Assembly: GCF_002160055.1 (NCBI RefSeq)
Contig: NZ_NFJV01000019.1
Coordinates: 1-64,000, forward strand
DNA: 64,000 nucleotides
Origin: Mediterranea sp. An20
GTDB lineage: Bacteria > Bacteroidota > Bacteroidia > Bacteroidales > Bacteroidaceae
Reading direction: 5' to 3'
The translations under genes were made by a program, and so were the position numbers. This document shows, in pieces, positions 1 to 9,210 of this stretch (the stretch's first letter is position 1; each line of letters starts with the position of its first letter). The notes below the pieces were generated by a model, which made no database searches, was not told the origin of the DNA, and worked only from the letters and a program-made list of their open reading frames with translations.

Positions 1-942
1 GGTTCTTTGTTGGGAGTTGCTGTGAATCGTCAAAAGTACTCTTATCCCGTAGGTAAAGTAGAAGAATTAACCCTTTATCCACTGGATTTTGAAGAGTATC
101 TTTGGGCAATGGGGAAAGATGCTTTGGCCACAGAAATACGCGCTCATTATCAGACCGATGAGACCATGCCGGAAGCTTGGCATGAGCTGGCATTGGAACA
201 ATATCAGAATTACTTTATCGTAGGGGGGATGCCTGCTGCTATCATAGAATATCTCCGGACAAACAGTTTCCTCCAGGTTCAGCAAGTGCAGAACAATATT
301 CTTAACCAGTATATCGCCGATATGGCCAAATATGCCGACCCGACAACCAGTGTCCGCATCAGGGCATGTTACAACTCCATCCCTACCCAGCTGGCCAAGG
401 AAAACACCAAATTTCAGTACAAAGTTGTACAGCGAGGCGGTACAGCCACCATCTTTGGGGAAGCTATTGAATGGTTGGTATTTGCCGGGATTGCCTTGAA
501 ATGCCAAAGACTGGAACACGGTTTCATCCCTATTCATGCGTATGTAGATTTGTCCGATTTCAAGCTTTACATGGCTGATATCGGTTTGCTGACACTTCGT
601 TCGGGCATGCCTCTGCAAACCATTTTGTCCCCTATCGAACAGGACAATACTTATTTGGGTGCCATGACCGAGAACTATGTGGCACAGGCCTTGACCTCCA
701 ACGGTCAGAAATGTTATTACTGGCAAAGTGATGGGAAAGCAGAAGTAGATTTTGTCCTTCAATGTAACGGACAGGTTATCCCCGTAGAAGTAAAGAAAGG
801 CAGGAGAAACCGTTCGAAGAGTCTGGGCGTTTTTGCCGAAAAATATCATGCAGACTACGCCCTGCGCATATCAAAGAAAAACTTCGGGTTTGAAAATCGC
901 ATCAAATCAGTGCCGCTCTATGCTGTGTTTTGCCTTGTATAA
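1..942 (+). CDS. ATP-binding protein with DUF4143-type C-terminal half (5' end outside window)
   Basis: The reading frame is open from the first base, so the N-terminal P-loop ATPase part lies upstream of the window. The visible part has the family signature LYPLDFEEYLWAMG near its start and a C-terminal nuclease-like fold with EVDFVLQ followed by PVEVKKG, the D-x(n)-E-x-K arrangement typical of the DUF4143 domain. Family members are usually about 380-450 residues and are common in Bacteroides accessory DNA; their cellular role is not settled, and some resemble toxin-antitoxin or defence components. It ends before a repeat-rich non-coding stretch, with no obvious partner gene downstream. The family call is good; the function is unknown. 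Confidence 0.8.
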   Translation, partial: GSLLGVAVNRQKYSYPVGKVEELTLYPLDFEEYLWAMGKDALATEIRAHYQTDETMPEAWHELALEQYQNYFIVGGMPAAIIEYLRTNSFLQVQQVQNNILNQYIADMAKYADPTTSVRIRACYNSIPTQLAKENTKFQYKVVQRGGTATIFGEAIEWLVFAGIALKCQRLEHGFIPIHAYVDLSDFKLYMADIGLLTLRSGMPLQTILSPIEQDNTYLGAMTENYVAQALTSNGQKCYYWQSDGKAEVDFVLQCNGQVIPVEVKKGRRNRSKSLGVFAEKYHADYALRISKKNFGFENRIKSVPLYAVFCLV

Positions 943-1120
943 TTATAGAGCGTGGGAGCTATTCAATGAGCAGCGCGCTTCTTTTGAATGGAACAGGGAT
1001 TGTCAACGCAAGCAAAAGTATGGCGATATGCACAATTCTAACCCGCGCAATGTATAGTTGGTTTAGAATGTGAGTTCAGTCTCGATAGTAAACTGGCGCG
1101 TACATGTTTTATACAAACCG
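943..1120. other. non-coding stretch after the ATPase gene
   Basis: I see no gene, terminator or clear repeat in this segment. It leads into the inverted-repeat element that begins near 1121. Confidence 0.5.
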
Positions 1121-1446
1121 CCTTCACGCTTTCACCGCCGATAAGTATTTGTGGATGAGTGAGATGCTGTGAAAGATAAAGCCTTCACGCATCTTTCACA
1201 CGCCTTTCTTGTGGTTTCCTTGTCTATTCCTGCCTTTTCCCTGCGATAAGGCAGATTTTCACCGCTTTTTGCTTATACCTTGAAAGCGGATGTCTTATAC
1301 CTTAAAAGCTGGTTTCTTATAGCTGAGGAGGCAGAAGAATAGACATTGAGGTGTGAAGTGAAAGCTGTGAAAGATGCGTGAGGGCTTTATCTTTCACAGC
1401 AACCTTCTAAATCACAACGGGTTATCTGTGCGTGAAACCGTGAAGG
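1121..1446. repeat. composite inverted-repeat element, copy 1 (hairpin - 22-bp array - hairpin)
   Basis: The outer ends are CCTTCACG (1121-1128) and its complement CGTGAAGG (1439-1446). About 45 bp inside each end lies a hairpin: GTGAAAGAT/ATCTTTCAC at 1169-1177 and 1191-1199, and a perfect 12-bp pair GCTGTGAAAGAT/ATCTTTCACAGC at 1364-1375 and 1389-1400 with a 13-nt loop. The right hairpin is the reverse complement of the left one, so the whole unit has inverted ends of roughly 80 bp. The loop of the left hairpin repeats the outer-end motif CCTTCACG. The centre holds a 22-bp tandem array (1269-1334). A second copy with the same spacing lies at 15034-15353. It resembles a non-autonomous mobile element or a structured-RNA locus; no ORF inside is convincing. 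Confidence 0.8.
1269..1334. repeat. 22-bp tandem array (3 units) inside the composite element
   Basis: Three contiguous 22-bp units begin at 1269, 1291 and 1313. Cores are CTTATACCTTGAAAGCGG, CTTATACCTTAAAAGCTGG and CTTATAGCTGAGGAGGCAG. There are no spacers between units. The same core (CTTATA-n-CTTAG) recurs in other intergenic arrays of this window. Confidence 0.8.
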
Positions 1447-1537
1447 CAGATGGAAGCATCTTTTTTTTATGGAGTAGAAAGCAGGTTGGTCCCCTTCGGT
1501 TGCCTTCACAGTCTTTCTTTCCTATGCGGCTGTAAAT

Positions 1538-1755
1538 AAGTAAATGTACAAAATTGAATGATACTAAACACAGAGGCACGGAGACACAGAGTTTTTGTTT
1601 TCTTGTCCATAGCTCACAGAGTTAATCTTCCTTCTCTCGTATGTGGCGAAGCCGCGGACTCTGTGCCCTCCCGTCATTTTTTCCGACAGACAGTTACAGA
1701 ACTTTGTGTCTCTGTGTCTCTGTGTTGGATATAAACTAATTCTGGTTGATTACTT
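1538..1755. repeat. 218-bp inverted-repeat intergenic element, copy 1
   Basis: Both ends read inward as AAGTAA followed by an AT-rich stretch and then AACACAGAG-type 9-mers (GACACAGAG repeated), giving imperfect terminal inverted repeats of about 55 bp. The centre has a short GCGAAGCCGC stem and a conserved block containing GACAGACAGTTACAGAAC. The complete sequence recurs in opposite orientation at 9211-9429 with high identity from end to end. It has no credible ORF, so it looks like a MITE-type or other non-autonomous repeat. Confidence 0.85.
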
Positions 1756-1862
1756 AAACAAATTGTTGTGAAAGCAACAGCTACTTCCTTACCTCCACAT
1801 ATCTAATTAGAAAAACGGTCCGCTGAGTTCCTCTTTCCGACCAATGACATAGTGGATGTTCC

Positions 1863-1946
1863 CAAAGTCACAGTTAGTTCGCTCAAAGTCAGAGTTACAG
1901 TTCCCAAAGTCACAGTTGGCTCGCTCAAAGTCACAGTTAGCCCGCT
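1863..1946. repeat. 21-bp tandem array (4 units)
   Basis: Four contiguous 21-bp units start at 1863, 1884, 1905 and 1926, each beginning CAAAGTCACAGTT or a one- to two-base variant. The array lies downstream of the recombinase gene's stop codon. An open frame on the minus strand across it would encode repeated NCDF motifs, but this follows from a period divisible by three and I do not call it a gene. Confidence 0.8.
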
Positions 1947-2039
1947 GATTAAAGGTTGCTCCACCAAGGTGGGCGATGAGGCGATACTTTTTCCATGCCC
2001 GGAGAGTACCGCTCCATAGACAGCGCGCCATCGGTGGTT

Positions 2040-3200
2040 TTACAGGCTGTGGCTCTTCAGGTCATGCACCAAGGTCTGGTCCATCACATTGGCATAAATT
2101 TGCGTAGTGCGTACACTCTTATGTCCCAACAGTTTTTGGACAGTTGTGATATTGACACCATTATATATAAGTAAGGTGGCGTTGGTATGTCGTGCGGTGT
2201 GGAAAGAAATAGGAGTATCCACACCCGCCATTTGTCCGATAAGGCGCAGGCGTTTGTTTGTATTTGAGTTGTCACCCAGCCGGAAGAAATCCTCCAGGCG
2301 GTTCTGATATTTTTCCAAGATGCCCAATGCCTTGCCACCGAAAAGCACGAATAGGGGCAATCGGACCTCTGTGCCGGTTTTGACTGAATGATATATCAGC
2401 CAACGCTCTTGTCCGATGTCCACAATATTGGCAGGTGATAAACTGGTGAAATCCGAATAACGCAATCCGGCATAACAGCAAAACAGAAAAGCATCCAGTA
2501 CGTGATACAGGTTCCGGTGTGTTTCCAAAGGGCGGAACAATTCTAACTTTGTCAGTTCTTCGGGGGTCAGATGGGTGTGGCGTCCCGGAATCATTTTGAT
2601 TCGGTAATTGCGGAAAGGGTTATGCTGCTCTTCCAGAAACCCTTTGTTCACAGCAGCGTTAACCTGCCGCCGCAGGTGCTTGATGTGTTTGGCTATCGTA
2701 TTGGTATGATACCCCCGGCGGCGCAGATAAAGTTCAAAGTCGGCTACAAAGTCGAATGTCAGGTCTGAAAAAAGCACCGATGGCCGGAAGCCTCGCAGCA
2801 GTTGCCATGTCGACAGTTGATTGTTTCGGGTACTTTCTTTTACATCACTGTCTTTTACTTCCCGAGCAAAAAAATCAATGAACGACTCTTCTTGCGTTAC
2901 CCCCTCCAATTCCGCTTTCAGCATTTCCAAAGAAACCGGCTTTCCGCGTTTCCACAGCTGTAATTCTTTCCGCTCAACATCTGCTATATGCTGGTGGATC
3001 AAATGGTTTAAAGCTTCTGCATTCGGATGGTTTCTTACCAACTGCTTGCGGATGTCCCACTGATGGGGCAGCAGATACACATGTGTAGAGAAATACTTTT
3101 TCTGCTTTCCCTGGCAGGCTTCTATTTGTACCAATCCCATACCATACCTGTTAAGGCACTTCTTCCGGTCAAAAATTAATTTGTAAACAATTTTACTCAT
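2040..3200 (-). CDS. tyrosine recombinase / phage-type integrase
   Basis: This 386-residue protein has the layout of Bacteroidetes tyrosine recombinases: an N-terminal Arm-type DNA-binding region (about 1-100), a SAM-like core-binding domain (about 105-200) and a C-terminal catalytic domain (about 215-380). Catalytic residues are visible as GLRYSD (first Arg), HTARHTN (His-x-x-Arg), LLGHKS (second His) and TQIYANV (nucleophile Tyr). Such enzymes cut and rejoin DNA to integrate elements or invert segments. It starts 451 bp from, and divergently to, a SusC gene; in Bacteroides, recombinases next to SusC genes can drive DNA inversion. No relaxase or excisionase is present, so whether it belongs to a mobile element or a local switch is open. 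Confidence 0.9.
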   Translation of the reverse strand: MSKIVYKLIFDRKKCLNRYGMGLVQIEACQGKQKKYFSTHVYLLPHQWDIRKQLVRNHPNAEALNHLIHQHIADVERKELQLWKRGKPVSLEMLKAELEGVTQEESFIDFFAREVKDSDVKESTRNNQLSTWQLLRGFRPSVLFSDLTFDFVADFELYLRRRGYHTNTIAKHIKHLRRQVNAAVNKGFLEEQHNPFRNYRIKMIPGRHTHLTPEELTKLELFRPLETHRNLYHVLDAFLFCCYAGLRYSDFTSLSPANIVDIGQERWLIYHSVKTGTEVRLPLFVLFGGKALGILEKYQNRLEDFFRLGDNSNTNKRLRLIGQMAGVDTPISFHTARHTNATLLIYNGVNITTVQKLLGHKSVRTTQIYANVMDQTLVHDLKSHSL

Positions 3201-3651
3201 TTTATTTTAAATTAAGCATTCTACGTCGATTTATAGGCGGACTGATACGTCCAATGCTCCTGAATAGCTCTTTTCAGCATCTATAAAGACGGTGAGTAGA
3301 AACAGATTTGATGCATGATTGGGATAAAAAACAAGGTTTGGTGCTATGAATACAGCTAAATAAGCCCCCAGGGAAACGGTATTTTAACCATTTTGTATTA
3401 AAAAAAGTGTAATCATTAAACGAATCCCCATTCTCCAAGCAAACATATAGACAGGTAAAGAGGCTGTATTTAGGTCTTTTTAAGTGAGAAAAAGTGTTTT
3501 TCGACATAAAATCGGGCTTCTGTTTAACAAATTGGCAGAAAAGCAAGGTTTTTTCAAATAAATAATTGTTTGTTTCATATTTATTAATATATTTGCAGTT
3601 TGTTAGAGTAAAGAGACAATTAATGTAAAGTTTAACTTTAAGAGAGAATTT
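3201..3651. other. recombinase-SusC divergent intergenic region
   Basis: These 451 bp separate the recombinase from the first SusC gene. The right end holds the SusC promoter. A short dyad GGACTGATACGTCC lies near 3239-3252, and GCAAGGTTT-like sequences occur near 3333 and 3543 as direct rather than inverted copies. I did not find a convincing long inverted repeat that would mark an invertible promoter. An ORF of 90 codons here has no family resemblance and is not called. Confidence 0.5.
3565..3595 (+). promoter_or_regulatory. Bacteroides-type promoter of the first SusC gene
   Basis: The -7 element TATATTTG lies at 3588-3595 and ATTG at 3565-3568 with 19 bp between them, matching the TTTG-N19-21-TAnnTTTG consensus. 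It leaves a leader of about 50 nt before the ATG at 3652. Confidence 0.6.
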
Positions 3652-6645
3652 ATGAAAAGAAAATTAATGCTGTTATTGGCCTGTCTTTTTGTAGGGATAG
3701 GCTTGGTAACTGCCCAGAATCAGAGGGTCACAGGTGTTGTGATTTCTGAAGAAGACGGGCAGCCGGTTATTGGAGCGTCAGTGAAGGTACAAGGTACCAA
3801 TCAAGGTACAATTACCGACGTGGATGGTAAGTTCACTTTGACGAATGTACCAAGTTCCGCGGGAACTCTGGTAATCTCGTATGTGGGTATGATCGCTCAA
3901 GAGGTTGAAATACAGCCTAATATGGTTGTTCATCTGAAGAGCGACAACGAGATGTTGGACGAGGTGGTTGTAGTAGGTTATGGTACAGCTCGAAAAGTGG
4001 GTTCTGTGGTTGGATCTGTTACAGCAGTGAGCGGAACGAAGCTGGAGAACAAGCCGATAGCCAATGCCGGTGATGCTTTGCAGGGACAGGTAGCCGGTTT
4101 GCAGGTATTTACGGCATCCGGTGAACCGAGTGAATCGGTAAGCATGCGCTTGCGTGGTGTCAGCTCTATCAATGGTAGCCAGGCTCCGTTGTTTATCCTC
4201 GACGGTTCTCCGGTGTCTTCAGGCGTATTTACGGCCCTGAACCCTAATGATATTGAGAGTACGACTGTGCTGAAGGATGCTTCCGCTACGGCTATCTATG
4301 GTGCGCGTGCTGCCAATGGTGTTGTGATTGTTACAACCAAGAAAGGCCAGCGTGGACAGAAAGCCCGGGTTACTGCTACAGCTATGTATGGCTTGTCTAA
4401 AATGACGGGTGACAAAATGACTATGATGAATGCAGAGCAGTGGCTGAACTTCCAGGAAGTTCTCAACCCCGCTTTGGCTAATGATGCATCTTTCCAGCAG
4501 CGCAAGGCTTTCTATATTGATAATGGCATATCAACCAACTGGCGCGATGTGTTCTTTGGTGATACGGCACCGGTACAGCAGTATGACGTAAGCGTGAACG
4601 GAGGTTCTGAGAGCTTAAACTATTATCTGTCTTTCGGACACTATGATGCAGACGGTATCATGGACGACTCCAACCTGCGCCGTGAAACCCTGCGTGCCAA
4701 TCTTGATGCCAATATTACTAAATGGTTAAAGATCGGTGCCAACTTAGGCTTCTCTTACCAGAAGTATTCTACGACCGCTTTCGGTGGTTCAGCGAACAGC
4801 GTATATAATAAGGTGTTTGCTTCCCGTACCTATCGTCCGGACCAGGAATATTATGAGATCCTGACAGACGACAACGGTAACTTCATCGGTTATGGCGACC
4901 GTTTGAACTATTTTGAAACATTGGGCTACTACAATCCTTATTATCTGTCTGAGTTGCAGCCCAGCTCGAATGATATGGTGCGCATCAACGGTAGTACGTT
5001 CATCAATATCAATCCGATTCGCGGACTGAATATCCGTGCTGCACAAGCTGTAGAAGCATACGACTACCGTGTCAGCGGTAAGGCTTATCCTACGGATGAC
5101 GGTGATAATCCTTTTGTTAATGACGGTACTGCTCGTGAGAGCTTCCAGCGTTACTATCAGTTCACTTATACCAATACGGCCGAATATAAGTTTACGGCGT
5201 GGGATGATCATGATTTTACCGTTCTGTTAGGACAGGAATCTATTATCAACAAGAATCAGAGCTTTGGCGTCAGCGTAAGCCATCTGGAAGACGAGCGCCT
5301 GATGTTGATGAGTGCAGCCCCCAGCGATGGTCTGAGCGTTCCGTCACACGGCATCTCTGAAACAGTGTATAATTCTTATTTTGCTACATTCAGCTATGAT
5401 TATGCTGATAAGTATTTCTTTGATGCTTCTTTCCGTCGCGATGGTTCTTCGCTGTTTGGTCTGAACAACCAGTGGGGTAACTTCTGGTCGGTAGGTGCCA
5501 TGTGGGATCTGAAGAAAGAAAACTTCCTGACGGACGTAGACTGGCTGAATGATTTGCAGTTGAAGGTCAGCTATGGTTCGGTAGGTAACTCTGCAGGTAT
5601 CGATGCTTACCTGGCTTACGGTCTGATTGGTACCGGCAATCGTTATTACGAAGGTGTGGGAACCGCTGTGTCTAATCCTGCCAACCCTGATTTGACATGG
5701 GAAACTGTGAAATCTACCAATGTAGGTGTAAATGCACGGCTCTTTGACCGTTTGAATATTGAAGTGGAATTCTACAACCGTGTAACGGATAACATGTTGA
5801 TGAGCATTCCTTATTCTTATACCACGGGCTACGGCTCCGGTTGGGGTAATGTGGGCAGCATGCGCAACCGCGGTATGGATATTACGGCAAATGTGGATAT
5901 ATTCAAGAATTTCCATGGGATTAACTGGAATGTACGTGCCAACATCAACTACAACAAGAACGAAATTACGGAATTGTTTAACGGTTTGGATGAATATGTA
6001 CTCTCTAATACAGGTCTGAAACTGCAGGTGGGCAAACCTTACGGTGAGTTCTACTATACTCGTTGGGCTGGTGTTGACCCCCGCGACGGTTACAACATGT
6101 GGTATGACAAGAACGGCAATCTGACCAAGACATATTCTGATGATGATGCCGTGTTTACCGGCAAGCAGCGTTATGCACCCTGGTCCGGTGGATTTGGTTC
6201 GGAAATCAGCTGGAAAGGCATTACGGTAAGTGCAGACTTCTCTTTCATGCTGGGTCAGTACATGCTGAACAATGAACGCTGGTTCACTGAAAACGCAACT
6301 TTCGCAACTGCCAATAACCAGAGTGTGAAGATGCTGTCCATGTGGCAGAAACCGGGTGATGTAACCGAAATCTCCACACCGGAATCGGCTATGCAGTTTG
6401 ATACACACTTGCTGGAGAATGCTTCGTTCATGCGTCTGAAGAACCTGACTATCAGCTATGATTTGCCGAAACGCTGGATGCAGAAGACCGGTTTCATGGA
6501 AGGTTGCCGTATCTTCTTCGTTGGACGTAACCTGTGGACTGTAACCAAGTATCAGGGATATGACCCGGAAATCAACAGCAATATCCAATTGGGTAACTAC
6601 CCCAATACGAAGCAATTCTCTTTCGGTCTGGAACTGAATTTCTAA
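3652..6645 (+). CDS. SusC-like TonB-dependent outer-membrane transporter (locus 1)
   Basis: A 997-residue protein with a signal peptide (about 1-21), a carboxypeptidase-regulatory-like Ig domain (about 25-105; VTGVVISEEDGQPVIGASV), the TonB-box/plug start DEVVVVGYG at about 103-111, a plug domain and a long beta barrel ending in the aromatic C-terminus FSFGLELNF. SusC proteins form the outer-membrane channel under a SusD lid and import glycans or other large nutrients using TonB energy. The SusD partner begins 26 bp downstream. No glycoside hydrolase, anti-sigma factor or hybrid two-component gene is nearby, so the substrate cannot be inferred. It starts at the first ATG after the promoter. 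Confidence 0.95.
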   Translation: MKRKLMLLLACLFVGIGLVTAQNQRVTGVVISEEDGQPVIGASVKVQGTNQGTITDVDGKFTLTNVPSSAGTLVISYVGMIAQEVEIQPNMVVHLKSDNEMLDEVVVVGYGTARKVGSVVGSVTAVSGTKLENKPIANAGDALQGQVAGLQVFTASGEPSESVSMRLRGVSSINGSQAPLFILDGSPVSSGVFTALNPNDIESTTVLKDASATAIYGARAANGVVIVTTKKGQRGQKARVTATAMYGLSKMTGDKMTMMNAEQWLNFQEVLNPALANDASFQQRKAFYIDNGISTNWRDVFFGDTAPVQQYDVSVNGGSESLNYYLSFGHYDADGIMDDSNLRRETLRANLDANITKWLKIGANLGFSYQKYSTTAFGGSANSVYNKVFASRTYRPDQEYYEILTDDNGNFIGYGDRLNYFETLGYYNPYYLSELQPSSNDMVRINGSTFININPIRGLNIRAAQAVEAYDYRVSGKAYPTDDGDNPFVNDGTARESFQRYYQFTYTNTAEYKFTAWDDHDFTVLLGQESIINKNQSFGVSVSHLEDERLMLMSAAPSDGLSVPSHGISETVYNSYFATFSYDYADKYFFDASFRRDGSSLFGLNNQWGNFWSVGAMWDLKKENFLTDVDWLNDLQLKVSYGSVGNSAGIDAYLAYGLIGTGNRYYEGVGTAVSNPANPDLTWETVKSTNVGVNARLFDRLNIEVEFYNRVTDNMLMSIPYSYTTGYGSGWGNVGSMRNRGMDITANVDIFKNFHGINWNVRANINYNKNEITELFNGLDEYVLSNTGLKLQVGKPYGEFYYTRWAGVDPRDGYNMWYDKNGNLTKTYSDDDAVFTGKQRYAPWSGGFGSEISWKGITVSADFSFMLGQYMLNNERWFTENATFATANNQSVKMLSMWQKPGDVTEISTPESAMQFDTHLLENASFMRLKNLTISYDLPKRWMQKTGFMEGCRIFFVGRNLWTVTKYQGYDPEINSNIQLGNYPNTKQFSFGLELNF

Positions 6646-6671
6646 TTATCAACCTCAATAAAGATTTTAAT

Positions 6672-8228
6672 ATGAAGAAAATACATATACTTTTCACAAC
6701 TCTGCTGGCCGCCGCAGGACTCGCGTCCTGCGATATGGAGAAGTATCCTTATAACTCCATAGAGGAAAGCCTGTATATGACACAGCTGGATGACTTTAAA
6801 GCTGCACGCTACGGCTTGTATTCCAACTACCGCGCGTTGACTACAGGCGGTTACATCTTGAACTCCGAGATGCAGGCCGATGATTTCTATGCAACTATCG
6901 ACTACGGAAACTACTTCGGTAGCTTCTACCGCTGGGACATCCAGACCGGTAACGGAGACATCGAAACCATGTGGAGCGCTTACTACAGCACCATTGCCCG
7001 CTGCAACTACTACTTGGACAGCTATGCCCGCGTGACCAGCGGTGAACTGACCGGCTTTGACGATGCTGCCCTGCAGGAAATCAACACGTATGCTGCAGAA
7101 GCCTATTTTACCCGCGCGTTCAGCTATTATCAGTTGGCGGTTAACTTCTGCCATCCCTACGATGCCTCTACGGCTGCCAATGAACTGGGTGTGCCCCTGC
7201 AGCTGACATACGCACCGACATCGGACAATAGCTTGTATCCGGGCCGTTCCAGCCTCCAGGCTACGTATGCACAGATTGTCAGCGACCTGAACGAGGCTGC
7301 CCGTCTCTATCAGAACTTCTATGCTTTTGCCGATGGCCGCGAAGACCGGTTGTATTATATTACTCCGGATGCCATTACTGCTTTGCAGGCTCGTGTGGCT
7401 CTTCAAATGAATGATTATACAACGGCTATCAATGCTTCCACTTCGCTTATCAATAGTGGTACCTATCCGCTTACCGGAGATGCCGAAACATACCGTGGCA
7501 TTTGGGAGCTTGATAATGGCGAAGAAACTATCTGGCAGATCTACATGAGCAATCCTAACGAATTGGGTACGGCCAATGGTTTATATTTCCATGGGCAGCG
7601 CATTCCCAATGCTCCTGAGACGCAAACGCCGTCATTCTTCCCCAAACAGCCTGTCATTGACATGTATGACCAGGCAAATGACATCCGTTTCACTTCGTTC
7701 TTCACCCAGTTCACATACACGGCCAGCACGGGAGCATCGGGCACAATCTGGTTGTTCGACAAGTATCCCGGCAACCCCACTATGGGCACGAACTCGGATA
7801 ACTACTATGTGAACATGTCTAAGCCGTTCCGCATCGCCGAGCAGTATCTGATAGCAGCTGAGGCTTATTTGGAATCGGGCGATTTGTCTAATGCTACCAA
7901 CTATTTGAATGAACTGCGCAGTCATCGTATTACCGGTTATTCGAATGAGTCTTTCGGCAATGCAGAAACGTTGCGCACGGCTATCCGTACGGAGCGTCAC
8001 AAGGAATTGATTGGCGAAGGCTTCCGCTTCTACGACCTGAAGCGCTGGGGCATGGGCATGGACCGCGGCAATGATTCACAGAACGATGATCTGACCTTTG
8101 GTCCCGGCCTGATTACGGGAAGTGGTCTGTCTATCCCGGCAGGCGATTACCGTTTCACTTGGCCCATCCCGCAGGCAGAAATGGATACCAATCCGCAATT
8201 GGAAGGACAACAGAACCCGGATTATTAA
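6672..8228 (+). CDS. RagB/SusD-family nutrient-uptake lipoprotein (locus 1)
   Basis: 518 residues with a lipoprotein signal ending in GLASC (Cys20), so it is probably anchored at the outer-membrane surface. It shows SusD hallmarks: an early EAYFTRAFSYYQLAVNF helix of the TPR-like scaffold and a C-terminal block with YLNELRSHR and ERHKELIGEGFRFYDLKRW. SusD proteins cap the paired SusC barrel and bind the substrate. It follows SusC by 26 bp and precedes a third lipoprotein by 24 bp, forming a three-gene operon that ends at a strong terminator. The substrate is unknown. Confidence 0.95.
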   Translation: MKKIHILFTTLLAAAGLASCDMEKYPYNSIEESLYMTQLDDFKAARYGLYSNYRALTTGGYILNSEMQADDFYATIDYGNYFGSFYRWDIQTGNGDIETMWSAYYSTIARCNYYLDSYARVTSGELTGFDDAALQEINTYAAEAYFTRAFSYYQLAVNFCHPYDASTAANELGVPLQLTYAPTSDNSLYPGRSSLQATYAQIVSDLNEAARLYQNFYAFADGREDRLYYITPDAITALQARVALQMNDYTTAINASTSLINSGTYPLTGDAETYRGIWELDNGEETIWQIYMSNPNELGTANGLYFHGQRIPNAPETQTPSFFPKQPVIDMYDQANDIRFTSFFTQFTYTASTGASGTIWLFDKYPGNPTMGTNSDNYYVNMSKPFRIAEQYLIAAEAYLESGDLSNATNYLNELRSHRITGYSNESFGNAETLRTAIRTERHKELIGEGFRFYDLKRWGMGMDRGNDSQNDDLTFGPGLITGSGLSIPAGDYRFTWPIPQAEMDTNPQLEGQQNPDY

Positions 8229-8252
8229 TCATTTTAAAATTACATTCGAATT

Positions 8253-9086
8253 ATGAAATATCTTAAATTATTAGCATTATGCCTGTTGCCGTTGTCGTTT
8301 GCGGCTTGTAGCGACGATGATGACATCAATGGAGGCAGTGCAACAGTGGGCTTTACATCGTCTCAGATAACGTTAGCTGAAAATGCTTCTTCACTGACAC
8401 TTCCTATTGTCGTAGAAGGAGAGCATAACGGGCTTATCAAAGTGCAGGTAGCCGTTACGAATCTTACCGGGACATCGGTTGTCAACGATGAGACGGTTAT
8501 CATGACATCAGGTAATCTCCTGTTTCCTGCTGATGTGAATGAGGTAAATGTTGAATTGAGGACAAATGTCAATACGCCTGAGGATGACTATAACCGTTCT
8601 TTTACGGTTGAAATCATTGCTGCAGAAGGTGCTACGGTTTCCACTTCTTCATGTGTGGTGAATATTCAGGAAATGGTAGACCCCTATAATAATCTGACTG
8701 GTAATTGGATATTACCTATCGGTGAAAATGATGTTCCTGTAACTATTACTGGTCGTGAGGATCGTTCCGGATTCGATTGCACCATGGAATATGATGGAGT
8801 ACCTGTTGATTGGGACATGGATTATTCTCCATCTGGATTGCAGGTTGTCTGCGGAAGTGTAGTAGCTCGTGATATTGATTTCGGCGAAATCGGTGTATTC
8901 AATATCCAATTTGGTTATGTAAATGGCGGTTATTGGTATACTGACAATATACCGGCCATGTGGAATGAAACATTTGATACCATTACGCTGGATGCTGGTA
9001 TTACAGGTGGTTTATACACATCGGCAGGTGCATTCGGAGGATATACATGGTTCTCAAGTGAAACAACAATGACAAAGGTGCAATAA
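8253..9086 (+). CDS. surface lipoprotein of the SusC/SusD locus (SusE/F position)
   Basis: 277 residues with lipobox FAAC (Cys19) followed by SDDDD, an acidic stretch resembling the Bacteroides signal for export of lipoproteins to the cell surface. Residues about 30-130 look like a beta-sandwich of Calx-beta/BACON type (strand-rich, TLPIVVEG, FTVEIIAAEG); the C-terminal half is Gly/Tyr/Trp-rich and unassigned. It sits where SusE/SusF-like binding proteins lie, so an auxiliary ligand-binding role is a reasonable inference, but I do not recognise the family. It is the last gene before the terminator at 9120. Confidence 0.75.
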   Translation: MKYLKLLALCLLPLSFAACSDDDDINGGSATVGFTSSQITLAENASSLTLPIVVEGEHNGLIKVQVAVTNLTGTSVVNDETVIMTSGNLLFPADVNEVNVELRTNVNTPEDDYNRSFTVEIIAAEGATVSTSSCVVNIQEMVDPYNNLTGNWILPIGENDVPVTITGREDRSGFDCTMEYDGVPVDWDMDYSPSGLQVVCGSVVARDIDFGEIGVFNIQFGYVNGGYWYTDNIPAMWNETFDTITLDAGITGGLYTSAGAFGGYTWFSSETTMTKVQ

Positions 9087-9119
9087 GGTAGCGCCAAACA
9101 AATTGTTACAAATCTATAC

Positions 9120-9178
9120 GCGGGTTACGCTTATGTGGAAGATTTAGCATTCCATACTGAAGCGTAACCCGCTTTTTT
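9120..9178 (+). terminator. intrinsic terminator of SusC/SusD locus 1
   Basis: A perfect 13-bp inverted repeat, GCGGGTTACGCTT (9120-9132) with AAGCGTAACCCGC (9160-9172), is followed by six T residues. Confidence 0.9.
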
Positions 9179-9210
9179 ATACCGAACCGATCATTGCTTT
9201 GCTGCAATTT

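Noticed and set aside
1807..2031. 74-codon minus-strand frame with repeated NCDF motifs
   Set aside because: It is produced by the 21-bp tandem array, whose period is divisible by three; there is no family resemblance or promoter.
3274..3546. 90-codon minus-strand frame between recombinase and SusC
   Set aside because: No similarity is recognised and composition is AT-rich intergenic; it overlaps a likely regulatory region.
5344..6615. 423-codon antisense frame within the first SusC gene
   Set aside because: It is a shadow of the SusC coding sequence without any domain.
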